From contig NZ_JACJQB010000019.1 in assembly GCF_014696385.1 (NCBI RefSeq), positions 1 through 64,000 of the forward strand: 64,000 nt of DNA, read 5' to 3'. Source of the stretch: Pseudanabaena mucicola FACHB-723. GTDB lineage: Bacteria > Cyanobacteriota > Cyanobacteriia > Pseudanabaenales > Pseudanabaenaceae. How positions within the stretch are numbered: position 1 is the first letter of the stretch; the number at the start of each line of letters is the position of its first letter. The notes below the pieces were generated by a model. It had not been told where the DNA came from. It did not search any database and saw nothing but the letters and a program-made list of their open reading frames with translations. Positions 54,325 to 63,840 of the stretch are shown piece after piece. The position numbers and the translations under genes are program-made.

Positions 54325-56040
54325 ATGAGCCTAAACTCTGCAACTTTTGCGATCGCACAACTTAATCCAGTCATTGGTGATCTAGTCGGAAACTGCGATC
54401 GCATTTTGGATGCTGTCAATAAATTAGCGACTCAAGGTGTGCATCTAGTGGTGACACCTGAACTATCAATCTGTGGCTACCCCCCTCGCGATTTGCTAAT
54501 GAATCAGCAATTTGTGCGAGACATGGACATTGCGATCGTAAATCTTGCCCAAAAGTTACCTCCCAAAATCGCTGTCATCGTTGGTACTGCCTCCGCAAAT
54601 CCCTTGGCAAATCAAACGGGTGGCAAGCCATTATTTAATAGTGCCGCATTATTACAGGACGGCGAAGTTAAACACATCTTTCACAAGCGTCTCTTGCCAA
54701 CCTACGATGTTTTTGATGAAGATCGCTATTTTGCCGTGGGTACTGGTAGTCAAGTTTTTACACTGCATCTTCAAGACGGGGAAAATCTGCGGGTGGGCGT
54801 GACCATCTGTGAAGACATCTGGAACGATGAAAAATTTTGGGAAAAACGCAACTATGCCGATGATCCTGTTGCCGAATTAACCCAAAATCATCAACTAGAC
54901 TTGCTGGTGAACCTATCCGCATCCCCCTATGCTGTGGGCAAACAAAAATTGCGCGAGGCAATGCTCAGACATAGTGCGATCGTCCATAATTTGCCCTTGA
55001 TTTATGCCAATCAGGTCGGTGCAAATGACGATTTAATTTTTGATGGACGGAGTATGGCATTTAACCGCCAAGGCGAAATAATTGCCCGTGGTAAAAGCTT
55101 TGCAGAGGATTTATTAATTGTACGCTTCGATAAAGGTGGGGCAGTTCCTGCTACCTCAGATCATGAAAGTAATGATGCCGAAATTTTTGCCGCGCTAGTC
55201 CTCGGTGTGCGCGACTATGTTCAGAAATGTCGATTCCGTCAAGTGGTAATTGGCTTGAGTGGTGGCATTGACTCCGCCCTAGTTGCCGCCATCGCCGCCG
55301 AAGCAATCGGCAAAGATAATGTACTGGGTGTGCTAATGCCTTCCCCTTACAGTTCGGAGCATTCCATCACCGATGCCCTCGCCCTCGCCCATAATTTAGG
55401 CATCAAAACGCATACCATCCCGATTCAGCCGATGATGTCTGCCTTCGATCAAAGTTTAGCAACTCTGTTTGCCGATCGCAGCAGTGATGTTACCGAAGAA
55501 AATCTGCAATCACGGATTCGCGGCAGTCTACTCATGGCAATCTCGAACAAGTTCGGACATTTATTAATCTCCACAGGCAACAAGTCCGAGGTTTCAGTCG
55601 GCTACTGCACCCTCTACGGCGACATGAATGGTGGTCTCGCTGCGATCGCTGATGTCCCAAAAACAAGAGTATTCTCGATTTGCGAATGGTTAAATCGCAC
55701 CAATTCCCCATTAGAAATTAAGCAAGGGAGTACGGAAGTAATTCCTGTGAATATTATCACCAAGCCCCCTAGTGCTGAACTCAAGCCCGATCAGCTCGAT
55801 CAGGACTCTTTACCTCCCTACGATATTCTTGATGATATTTTGGATCAACTCATCCATCAACATCGTTCTGCCACAGAAATTATTGCGTCAGGGCATGAAC
55901 AAGCTGTCGTAGAGCGAGTAGTGCGACTAGTTAAAATCGCGGAGTTCAAGCGCCGCCAAGCTGCCCCCGGACTGAAAATCACCGATCGCGCCTTTGGTTC
56001 TGGCTGGAGAATGCCCATCGCCAGTAAAGTTACTTCGTAA
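54325..56040 (+). CDS. nadE: Glutamine-dependent NAD+ synthetase
   Basis: Final step of NAD synthesis: ATP-dependent amidation of deamido-NAD using ammonia from glutamine. The N-terminal nitrilase/CN-hydrolase domain (1-270) has VVTPELSICGYPPRDLL with catalytic Glu, HKRLLPTYDVFDEDRYF with Lys, and GVTICEDIWND with Cys. The C-terminal synthetase domain has the PP-loop VVIGLSGGIDSALVAAIA (about 308-325) and the STGNKSEVSVGYCTLYGD region. Length 571 fits the glutamine-dependent form. It is probably co-transcribed with the cpp1-like gene. Confidence 0.96.
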   Translation: MSLNSATFAIAQLNPVIGDLVGNCDRILDAVNKLATQGVHLVVTPELSICGYPPRDLLMNQQFVRDMDIAIVNLAQKLPPKIAVIVGTASANPLANQTGGKPLFNSAALLQDGEVKHIFHKRLLPTYDVFDEDRYFAVGTGSQVFTLHLQDGENLRVGVTICEDIWNDEKFWEKRNYADDPVAELTQNHQLDLLVNLSASPYAVGKQKLREAMLRHSAIVHNLPLIYANQVGANDDLIFDGRSMAFNRQGEIIARGKSFAEDLLIVRFDKGGAVPATSDHESNDAEIFAALVLGVRDYVQKCRFRQVVIGLSGGIDSALVAAIAAEAIGKDNVLGVLMPSPYSSEHSITDALALAHNLGIKTHTIPIQPMMSAFDQSLATLFADRSSDVTEENLQSRIRGSLLMAISNKFGHLLISTGNKSEVSVGYCTLYGDMNGGLAAIADVPKTRVFSICEWLNRTNSPLEIKQGSTEVIPVNIITKPPSAELKPDQLDQDSLPPYDILDDILDQLIHQHRSATEIIASGHEQAVVERVVRLVKIAEFKRRQAAPGLKITDRAFGSGWRMPIASKVTS

Positions 56041-56044
56041 TACC

Positions 56045-56077
56045 AAAACAGAAAATGGCGTAGCCATTTTCTGTTTT
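56045..56077. terminator. nadE terminator
   Basis: Perfect 15-bp arms (56045-56059 and 56063-56077), core AAAATGGC, followed by a T-run. It starts 4 bases after the nadE stop. Confidence 0.9.
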
Positions 56078-56153
56078 TAAAACCCTTATTGGGTTTAGTT
56101 TTTAATTCACGAAAGTGTAACCACACTTTTGTGAATTGGTATAAAATCGCAAT

Positions 56154-57380
56154 CTAGCTATGGGCATCTTGAGGATGACCACAATGAGTACAGAATGATA
56201 AACCCTGATAGGTTGAGTTATGGCAATTTGGGCATTCCGTATACTGGTTGTAACCGCAGTGGGTACAGTAAATATCATGTTCCCGAATCTTCTTGCCACA
56301 ATTAACACAGCATGATTTCTGAAAGCGCTTTGCTGCTTGGACTTTAGGATTAAAGACCACTTTTTGGAAAAACTTAATTATTCCAAAGCCAAAGACTGGA
56401 ACTAAGAGAATATAGACATAACTAATTAGGAACAGCAAGCCACCAAATAAAGCTTGCAAAATATTTCTGAGGAATTGGAAGATAATTCCGACTTGCAAGA
56501 ACTCAAAAATCTTTAAGATTAGCGGAATCAAAAAGATGACGAGCAAATGCCAACTAATCAGGGAAATTAGTCCATATTGCTTGCTCTGGGCAACTTTATG
56601 GACTAGTAAAGCAATCAAGATTAGCGGTAAAAGAAATAATGTTTGCAAAACAAATTGAATGCTGGGATACCAGAAAGCAGCTTGCCTATAGACTGATTCC
56701 ACTTCTCGAAAAGAAATACTCTCATTGAGAAAAGCAATGAAACTAAGGCTTTCTGGCTTTGCCAAGAGTTCTGTTTTTGCCTTAGTAACTTCTTTCTCAA
56801 TCTCGGCAATCTTTTGATTGTTTTGATCGATTGTTTGTTTCGCTTTTTCAGCAGCAACTTGATTAATTGATTGCTCTCGCGGCTGATCAGCAATCTTTTC
56901 TAATAACGTTGAGTCATATTGAGCGCGAACATTTGCATTAGTTCTTTTTAATGCATCAATCTCTGTTTGATTCTTCGTAATCTTCGTCAAAATTTGTTGA
57001 TTAGGCAGAACATTCACTTTGTCCTTGTAATCTGCATATCGCAAACAGGTTGGCGACACATTGCCTAAATGCCCGATCTCATTTTCTTGATAACTTTTTT
57101 GAAAACTAATAGATTGCTCTTGACGATAAAAAAGAGTGTCTCGAATGATTTGGTAATCTTTATCTGGAATAGTTTGTACTTGGTAATTTTGCCATTCGGA
57201 ATAACAGGGATAGGCAAGGGAAGGATTTATATACCACTGACTAATATCAGCTAGTCCAGTAAAAACGTTGATTAAGATAAAAATATCAACCAAGATAATA
57301 ACAATTAAACTGACCTTGTTGATTGGCTCATTATTAACTGTTCTGGATTTACGAAACCATCTATTAAGGATACGTAGCAT
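56154..57380 (-). CDS. Membrane protein with double zinc ribbon
   Basis: A 408-residue protein. One span lies near residues 24-46, then an external region containing a coiled coil (about 130-205, Lys/Glu/Gln-rich) and three or four spans between about 235 and 345. The C-terminus carries three C-x2-C pairs: CVNCGKKI, CTHCGYNQ and CPNCHNSTYQGLSFCTHCGHP, i.e. two zinc ribbons. The role is not known to me. Base composition is AT-rich relative to nadE. It is monocistronic. Confidence 0.8.
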   Translation of the reverse strand: MLRILNRWFRKSRTVNNEPINKVSLIVIILVDIFILINVFTGLADISQWYINPSLAYPCYSEWQNYQVQTIPDKDYQIIRDTLFYRQEQSISFQKSYQENEIGHLGNVSPTCLRYADYKDKVNVLPNQQILTKITKNQTEIDALKRTNANVRAQYDSTLLEKIADQPREQSINQVAAEKAKQTIDQNNQKIAEIEKEVTKAKTELLAKPESLSFIAFLNESISFREVESVYRQAAFWYPSIQFVLQTLFLLPLILIALLVHKVAQSKQYGLISLISWHLLVIFLIPLILKIFEFLQVGIIFQFLRNILQALFGGLLFLISYVYILLVPVFGFGIIKFFQKVVFNPKVQAAKRFQKSCCVNCGKKIREHDIYCTHCGYNQYTECPNCHNSTYQGLSFCTHCGHPQDAHS

Positions 57381-57542
57381 ATGGTTTAGCCCATAGTTTA
57401 AAGATGTACAGAGATACTAATCAATTGTTTTTGATACTACTCGATCCTTTAGTTACCAATATTAAAAGCAATTATACTTAGCATTAAAAACGCCTAAATC
57501 TATTCAAATTGAGATCTAGTCGTATTTTGCTGGAATTTAACC

Positions 57543-57579
57543 AAAACACAAAAGGACGCAAAGCGTCCTTTTGTGTTTT
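57543..57579 (-). terminator. glyS terminator
   Basis: Perfect 17-bp arms (57543-57559 and 57563-57579) with core GGACGC / GCGTCC; the minus-strand glyS stop (57580-57582) abuts it. Confidence 0.9.
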
Positions 57580-59706
57580 TTACTTTAAGATAGCGCTAAA
57601 GTCTGCGAGCTGACGACTGTAATTGCGGATAATGCCCAATAAATTGAGGCGATTTTGACGAACTTGTGGATCATCTGCCATCACCAAGACATCATCAAAG
57701 AATTTGGCTAGCAAGGGTGCGATCGCAATAATGCCTTGCATCAACTGTTCGTCGCTAGGGTGACTAGGCAATGCGGCGATCGCCTGATACAAGTCCTGTT
57801 CTGCTACTTCAGTTAAGGTATCAGCATTGATCACAGCTTTCACATCAACGGTCATACTATCTAAGTCTCCCTGCACCGCGAGGCGAGAAGCTCTCACAAT
57901 TGGTTCATAGATGGTGCTGAGGGTGGCGCTTTCACGGGATTTTTGCAGAAAATGGGCACGTTCTTTGATGCGGATGAGATTACTAAGACCTTGTAAGGTA
58001 TAGCTCAAATCCTCTGTCCCTGAAATCGCATTGACGAGATCGTATTCAATACCTTGGTCACCCAAGATGGTTTCATATCGTTGCTTAAACCATTTGCAGA
58101 GATTTTCTAGAACGGTTTCCGATGGTTTGGCAAGTAAATTTTTGTCGGCATAAATTGCGATCGCAGCCTGTAATAGTTTTGGTAAATCGAGGGCAAAACC
58201 ACTATCCCATGCAATCTGGACTACACCCGCCGCCGCACGACGTAGCGCAAAGGGATCAGACGAACCTGTGGGGATAATACCTAAGCCGAAAATACCGACA
58301 AGAGTATCAATGCGATCGGCAATCGCCACAATTTTGCCAGTGAGCGATGTGGGTAAAGTATCACCCGCGCCCTTGGGTTGGTAATGCTCACGAATGCCCG
58401 TTGCCACTGCTACAGGCTCTTCACTCGATAGGGCATAGTAATAACCCATTTGCCCTTGCAGCTCAGGGAATTCTTTGACCATCTGCGTGACCAGATCGGC
58501 TTTAGCGAGTTGGGCAGTGCGATCAATCAGTCCGTGATCGGGGGCAGTAATTTCTAAATTCGGAATTGCCTCAACTACTAATTTTGCGATCGCGCGGATT
58601 CTGTCCACCTTTTCAGCAACGGAACCCAGTTGGGCTTGGAACGTAACTTTTTCGAGCAGTGGCAAGAAAGTTTCTAAATGTACAGTGCGATCGCTATCGT
58701 AGAAAAACTTACCGTCGGAGAGACGCGCCCGAATCACGCGACCATTGCCCGCCGCAATCAAACGCGACTTATCAGGATTACCGTTGGAGATCGTAATAAA
58801 ACGCGGTAGCAATTGCTCAGGGTTGTCCGCCGAATGCACAGGGAAATAGCGCTGATGGCTAACCATTTCTGTCTTAATCACGGGCTGTGGCAATTCTAAA
58901 AATTCCCGTTCAAATTCTCCAATTACGGCGGTGGGAAATTCGACTAAATAAGTCACTTCTTCAAGTAAATCATCGGGAATTTCCGCTGCACCACCAAATA
59001 GCTCAACAATGCTATGGATTTGCGTGAGGATATGCTTTTTCCGCTCCTCGCCATCAACCAATACAAAGGCTTCACGCAAAGTCGCCACATAGTCCTGAGC
59101 GGTGTCAATCACAACTGGTCGTGGATGTAACACCCGATGCCCTTGACTAATCCGATCGGATTGCACATTTTCTAAACCAATCGGCAAAATTTTAGAGTCA
59201 AACAATGACACCAACCAACGAATTGGGCGGGGAAATTTCAGATCACCATTACCCCAACGCATCAAGCGCTTACCTTCTAGCCCCGTAACCCAAGCTGGTG
59301 CTAACTCTTGCAAAATTGCAGTAGTTTCGCGCCCAACAATCTGCTGATTCGCAAATACAAATGCACCCTTATCGGTTTCTTTGACAAAAATATCTTTGAG
59401 GTCAATTCCTTTAGATTTGGCAAAACCCAACAATGCTTTAGTCGGTTCACCATTAGGATCACCATTGACAAAGGCAGAACCCAGAGCTGGGCCTTTAATC
59501 TCTAAACTGCGATCGCATTGTTGCGTGGGCAAACCTTCAATTAATACTGCCAAACGGCGGGGCGTGCCATAGACACTTACTTTACTCGTGGTTAGTTGGT
59601 GTTCGCCTAAATTTTTAGGAATGCGCTCTTGCCACTGGCGCAAAGCATCAACGATAAAACTAGTAGGTAGCTCTTCAGTGCCAACTTCTAACAGAAAACT
59701 TGCCAT
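57580..59706 (-). CDS. glyS: Glycyl-tRNA synthetase beta subunit
   Basis: Beta chain of the alpha2-beta2 bacterial glycyl-tRNA synthetase, which charges tRNA-Gly. The start SFLLEVGTEELPTSFIVDALRQW is diagnostic, followed by PTRRLAVLIEGL-like VYGTPRRLAVLIEGLP, WGNGDLKFPRPIRWLVSLFD and the C-terminal DALRxxxxG-like [20 protein letters not shown] region. The ATG at 59706 removes an 18-residue non-homologous leader. The length of 708 is normal. The alpha subunit gene glyQ is not in the window. Confidence 0.95.
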   Translation of the reverse strand: MASFLLEVGTEELPTSFIVDALRQWQERIPKNLGEHQLTTSKVSVYGTPRRLAVLIEGLPTQQCDRSLEIKGPALGSAFVNGDPNGEPTKALLGFAKSKGIDLKDIFVKETDKGAFVFANQQIVGRETTAILQELAPAWVTGLEGKRLMRWGNGDLKFPRPIRWLVSLFDSKILPIGLENVQSDRISQGHRVLHPRPVVIDTAQDYVATLREAFVLVDGEERKKHILTQIHSIVELFGGAAEIPDDLLEEVTYLVEFPTAVIGEFEREFLELPQPVIKTEMVSHQRYFPVHSADNPEQLLPRFITISNGNPDKSRLIAAGNGRVIRARLSDGKFFYDSDRTVHLETFLPLLEKVTFQAQLGSVAEKVDRIRAIAKLVVEAIPNLEITAPDHGLIDRTAQLAKADLVTQMVKEFPELQGQMGYYYALSSEEPVAVATGIREHYQPKGAGDTLPTSLTGKIVAIADRIDTLVGIFGLGIIPTGSSDPFALRRAAAGVVQIAWDSGFALDLPKLLQAAIAIYADKNLLAKPSETVLENLCKWFKQRYETILGDQGIEYDLVNAISGTEDLSYTLQGLSNLIRIKERAHFLQKSRESATLSTIYEPIVRASRLAVQGDLDSMTVDVKAVINADTLTEVAEQDLYQAIAALPSHPSDEQLMQGIIAIAPLLAKFFDDVLVMADDPQVRQNRLNLLGIIRNYSRQLADFSAILK

Positions 59707-59975
59707 AACCACGAGTTGAGGGACGTTAATCAGTTTAACGCAAGCAAAAGCAATTTTCACCGAATACTATAGCAACACAAGTTTTACCTAGGACATAAAA
59801 CCCAACAAACCAATCACTTCTTGGGTTTTGGGTTGTATTAGTTAACTCTCGCGTTGCCATATATGCCAGTGAAAACCCAAAGCTTTGGGGTATTAGTTTT
59901 AATGCACTGTGCTACTTAGCATAAAATAGCTAGAGATTAACTTTTATTGAGCAGGGACACTTAAAGAGGCAAAAC

Positions 59976-60671
59976 ATGGGGCAAACACTCGAAGCTGTAG
60001 CGATTGACTATCATACCGAAGCATATCGCGATGCCTACAGTCGCATCAATGCAATCGTCATTGAGGGCGAAGCTGAGGCTTACAGCAATTATCTCCAATT
60101 AGCGGAGCTAATGCCCGAATTTAACGAAGATCTTACTAAATTGGCAAAAATGGAGGATCGCCACAAGAAAGGATTTACCGCCTGTGGGAAAAATCTTAAT
60201 GTCATCCCTGACATGGATTTTGCCAAGGAATTCTTTTCTGAGCTGCATAGCAATTTTCAAAAGGCTTTTGCAACTGGGGATATTGTGACCTGTCTGCTGA
60301 TTCAATCACTCATCATTGAGTGTTTTGCGATCGCAGCCTACAACATTTACATTCCCGTCGCCGATCCCTTTGCCCGCAAGATCACCGAGGGCGTAGTCAA
60401 AGACGAATACTTGCATCTGAACTTTGGCGAAGAATGGTTACAAAATCATTTTGACAACACCAAAACAAATCTAGAGCAAGCCAATCGTCAAAACTTACCA
60501 ATCGTTTGGAAAATGCTCAACCAAGTAGAAACCGATGCCAAAGTCCTTGGCATGGAAAAAGAAGCTTTGGTTGAAGACTTCATGATCCAATATGGCGAAA
60601 GCCTTGGCAAAATTGGCTTCAATACCCGTGACATCATGAAAATGTCCGCCATGGGTTTGGTCGCTGCTTAA
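59976..60671 (+). CDS. ado: Aldehyde-deformylating oxygenase
   Basis: Cyanobacterial enzyme that turns fatty aldehydes into alkanes and formate. It is a 231-residue ferritin-like di-iron protein. Iron ligands are visible in VIEGEAEAY (Glu), [10 protein letters not shown] (Glu and His), [10 protein letters not shown] (Glu) and [14 protein letters not shown] (Glu and His). The ATG at 59976 follows AAAGAGGC. It is followed on the same strand by aar, which makes its substrate. Electrons come from ferredoxin; two copies are nearby (about 10 kb away). Confidence 0.96.
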   Translation: MGQTLEAVAIDYHTEAYRDAYSRINAIVIEGEAEAYSNYLQLAELMPEFNEDLTKLAKMEDRHKKGFTACGKNLNVIPDMDFAKEFFSELHSNFQKAFATGDIVTCLLIQSLIIECFAIAAYNIYIPVADPFARKITEGVVKDEYLHLNFGEEWLQNHFDNTKTNLEQANRQNLPIVWKMLNQVETDAKVLGMEKEALVEDFMIQYGESLGKIGFNTRDIMKMSAMGLVAA

Positions 60672-60679
60672 TGGCTCTT

Positions 60680-60866
60680 AGCGATTAGCTGTTAGCAATT
60701 AGCTTTTGGCTAACAGCTAACAGCTTTATTCAATAAAGAAATCATTGATTTCTAAAAATATCTTAAAATCTAATCCAAAAAGCTAACAGCTAACAGCTAA
60801 CAGCTAACAGCTACTTAATACACAGCTAACCGCTAACCGCTAACCGCTAATAGCTAATTGCTAATA
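60680..60866. repeat. Heptamer tandem repeats between ado and aar
   Basis: A run of GCTAACA-type heptamers at about 60781-60812 (four to five units) is followed by GCTAACC units at about 60825-60849 and drifting units to 60866. An inverted pair GCTGTTAGC...GCTAACAGC lies at about 60688-60725. This is the cyanobacterial short tandemly repeated repetitive (STRR) type. The array ends 22 bases before the aar start. Confidence 0.85.
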
Positions 60867-60887
60867 AAAAACTGGTAACCGCAATCG

Positions 60888-61907
60888 ATGTTTGGTCTCA
60901 TTGGGCATTTGACAAGTCTTGAACACGCTCAGTCTGTAGCAAGGGAATTAGGCTATCCCGAATATGCCGATCAAGGTTTGGAATTTTGGTGTAGCGCCCC
61001 ACCCCAAATCGTCGATCACATCAAAGTTACGAGTGCCACAGGTCAGCAGATCGAAGGACTATATGTAGAATCATGTTTTCTGCCTGAAATGCTAGCAGGC
61101 AGCAAGATTAAGACGGCAATTCGCAAAATTTTGAATGCAATGGCATTGGCACAAAAAAATGACGTTGATATCACTGCTTTAGGTGGATTTTCGTCAATTA
61201 TTTTCGAGAACTTTAATCTTAGCCAGATGTCGAGTGTGCGAAACATTCAGCTAGAGTTCAATCGCTTCACCACAGGCAATACCCACACCGCCTATATCAT
61301 TTGTCGCCAGATCGAAGAAGCTAGCCGTAAATTTGGCATTGATCTTGCCAAGGCAACTGTGACCGTTTGTGGCGCAACTGGGGATATCGGTAGCGCTGTT
61401 TGTCGTTGGCTCGACGCAAGGACAAATATCAAAGATTTATTACTAGTTGCCCGCAACCAAGAGCGTTTGCAATCATTACAAGCTCAACTAGGACGCGGTA
61501 AAGTCATGGATATTGAAGAAGCTCTGCCCCAGTCCGACATTATCGTTTGGGTAGCAAGTATGGCAAAGGGTATGACCATTGATCCCACCACCCTCAAACG
61601 TCCTTGTATCTTGATCGATGGAGGCTATCCTAAAAATATGTCTACACTCGTTCAAGAAGATGGCATTTATGTTATTGATGGTGGCATCGTCGAGCATAGT
61701 CTCGATATCGACTGGAAAATCATGAAAATCGTAAACATGACTGCTCCAGCCCGTCAACTTTTTGCCTGTTTTGCCGAAGCTATGCTTTTAGAGTTTGAGG
61801 GTTGGCATACCAATTTCTCATGGGGACGTAACCAGATCAGTATTGAAAATATGGATAAAATTGGTGAAGTCTCAATCAAGCATGGATTTAGACCACTTAT
61901 CAACTAA
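60888..61907 (+). CDS. aar: Long-chain acyl-[acyl-carrier-protein] reductase
   Basis: Reduces acyl-ACP to fatty aldehyde with NADPH, supplying Ado. A 339-residue protein. It starts [43 protein letters not shown], then [18 protein letters not shown] and [35 protein letters not shown], the Rossmann region at about 148-180. The pair ado-aar is conserved in alkane-making cyanobacteria. An STRR array sits just before its start. Confidence 0.96.
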   Translation: MFGLIGHLTSLEHAQSVARELGYPEYADQGLEFWCSAPPQIVDHIKVTSATGQQIEGLYVESCFLPEMLAGSKIKTAIRKILNAMALAQKNDVDITALGGFSSIIFENFNLSQMSSVRNIQLEFNRFTTGNTHTAYIICRQIEEASRKFGIDLAKATVTVCGATGDIGSAVCRWLDARTNIKDLLLVARNQERLQSLQAQLGRGKVMDIEEALPQSDIIVWVASMAKGMTIDPTTLKRPCILIDGGYPKNMSTLVQEDGIYVIDGGIVEHSLDIDWKIMKIVNMTAPARQLFACFAEAMLLEFEGWHTNFSWGRNQISIENMDKIGEVSIKHGFRPLIN

Positions 61908-61981
61908 TCATCCCTGAGCGTCTAAGTAATTACAAGCTAGAAGTTTGTGCTTTTCTCTATGTGAGTGTCACAAGCTTCTAG

Positions 61982-63785
61982 TTATGGCATTTGTTGAATG
62001 ATCGCCATTGTCTTAACGCTGACGGTGCAAACTCTTTGCAGTAAATCAATTACCTGTTCTTTGTAGTCTGCAAATTTGTAAGTATTGAAAAGCTCAGCAA
62101 TAGTGGGATCTTTAGGTTTCTTTTCTTTGTATTGATCGAGTATCCATTCAAGAGCAGAACGGTTTCCAAGTTTGTATTCCCATGCGATCGCTGGTACATC
62201 TGTTAACTGGGTATTGTCATCAAGGCTAATCACACCGTTAGTTTTATCGGCTTTGAGTTTGGCTTTAGGGTTGTCTTTGCTGGCGATTTCGACTCGTTGT
62301 AGTCCGTAGGATTCTATGGTTTCGTAGTTGAGATGTAAGTCCATTAGGGCTTTTCCCCATGATGCCCATTGATGGAAGTCTTCGTAAAAGGGAAGTCTGG
62401 GAAATTCGCGTTTGAGGTTGAGTTCGTATTTGATGCGGTAGGCGGGATGATGGAGGACGGCGTAGGTGTAATGGAAGATGTCGAGTTTGGTAATTGTTTC
62501 TGCCGCAGGAGTTTCTGCCCTCATCCCTTCCGTAGCAAGAGTTTCTGCCCTCACCCCTAGCCCCTCTCCCGCAGGAGAGAGGGACAAGAGGGAAAGATGG
62601 TTGGTGATGGTTTGGAGGACTTGGGGAAGGTTTTGGGTGATTTCTTCGTTTGGGAAGCGGAGGACTTGTAAGCCGTTGGCTTTTAGGTATGCGTCGCGAT
62701 CGCTGTCTCGGTCTTTTTGTAATTCATGGATACCGCCATCTAGCTCGATGACGAGTTTAGCTGCATGGCAGTAAAAATCAACGATGTATTGACCAATGTT
62801 GTGCTGCCTACGAAATTTTGCCCCATGTAGCTGATTTGCACGTAAACACTGCCATAACATCTGTTCTGCTGGAGTTTGCTTTTGCCGCAATTCTTTAGCC
62901 TTTTGCAACAAAGCTTCAGGAATATCCCGTCTAGCCCCCGCCAAACGCACCAAATCAGGATCTAATCCTCCATCCCTCTCCTGCTCCAATCTTCCTCCCC
63001 TCTCCTGCGGGAGAGGGGCTGGGGGTGAGGGCAGATAACGCTCGCGGAACCTCTCCAAAGCCCAGTCAGTAATATTCTCAACGCGATCGCCTTTTTCATC
63101 ATAACGATAAAGCGGAAGACACTGAGTACCACCTGATGCAGGGCTAATACAATTTAGATCGGGAATTAAGTTACTTGAAATAATTGCAAATGGTTTATCT
63201 GTAGATTGCCCCATAAAACCTATCAGTTTATTGTCAGCATTCTTATCAGGAAAGATATGGAACATTTGATATGTCATTCCATTAAAGTGCTTATCAAAAT
63301 AAAAATACTGCTTTACATAAGGTCGATATAGACCATCAACAATTTGGGGTTTTTTGAAAGATTTGGATATTTTGCGCTCTAAATATTTAGTTGTTTCTCG
63401 ATCCCATTTAATATCAAATTCTCTTGTTGTTCCTTGCTTCAACTGCTCCATATATCCATCAACAAGATACTTCACCTTCTCAATCAAAGCATTCTTTGAA
63501 AAATCATAAACCCATTCATCTCTTTGAGTAGCAACGCCCCTTGAAAAAATCTTAAAAACCGCCTCCTCAGACCTTCCCGCTTTATACTTCCTTATCCACC
63601 AAAGGCAAAAAACTATCAAAATCATTATCAGTTAAATTAATCCAATTCCCCTTACCATCAGGATTAATATTCTCAAATTTAATCATCTCAAACTTAGTGC
63701 CAGCAATCCAATCTAGCTTTGCCTCCTTCCCCTGCAAACCAGACAGAGAAAAATAAGAAACCTTAGCTTTTTCCTTTTTATCCAT
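61982..63785 (-). pseudogene. Truncated type ISP restriction enzyme with inserted DUF559 domain
   Basis: The frame from 63785 reads LTDNDFDSFLPLVDKEV then stops, and the other frame picks up at the same site with KAGRSEEAVFKIFSRGVATQRDEWVYDFSKN, so one extra base near 63584-63588 splits the gene. The rest is type ISP C-terminal domain: FKKPQIVDGLYRPYVKQYFYFD, ENITDWALERFRERY, then HYTYAVLHHPAYRIKYELNLKREFPRLPFY. Between these lies an in-frame insertion (about residues 199-362 of the longer frame) with DUF559 features: HNIGQYIVDFYCHAAKLVIELDGGIHE and GLQVLRFPNEEI. The helicase and methylase parts that normally precede are absent, so this is a remnant. Confidence 0.85.
62547..63032 (-). mobile_element. 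Repeat-flanked DUF559 domain insertion
   Basis: Near-identical inverted repeats flank the segment: GCCCTCACCCC...CTCTCCCGCAGGAGAGGG at 62547-62583 and its reverse complement at 62997-63032. Their minus-strand translations include PAPLPQERG and LSPAGEGLGVRAE, well-known products of a dispersed cyanobacterial palindromic repeat. The region between encodes DUF559 (about residues 228-345), a PD-(D/E)XK-like endonuclease domain, with KRDSDRD-like and FYCHAAKLVIELDGG motifs. Extra direct copies of GTTTCTGCCCTCA lie at the left side (62508-62560). No transposase is present. Confidence 0.7.
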
Positions 63786-63787
63786 GA

Positions 63788-63840
63788 CTATATATATTTC
63801 GTAAATTCTGCTAGAGGCTCATCAAAATCATTAGATGAAG
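63788..63840 (-). pseudogene. Possible C-terminal remnant of a DUF2281-like antitoxin
   Basis: A frame ending in TAG at 63788-63790 reads NDFDEPLAEFTKYI at its end, which closely matches the usual D-F-D-E-P-L-x-D-F-x-x-Y-M tail of DUF2281-type antitoxins. Only about 14-20 codons remain and upstream codons are out of frame with the YgiT gene, so this would be a fragment. It is a weak but specific match. Confidence 0.35.
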
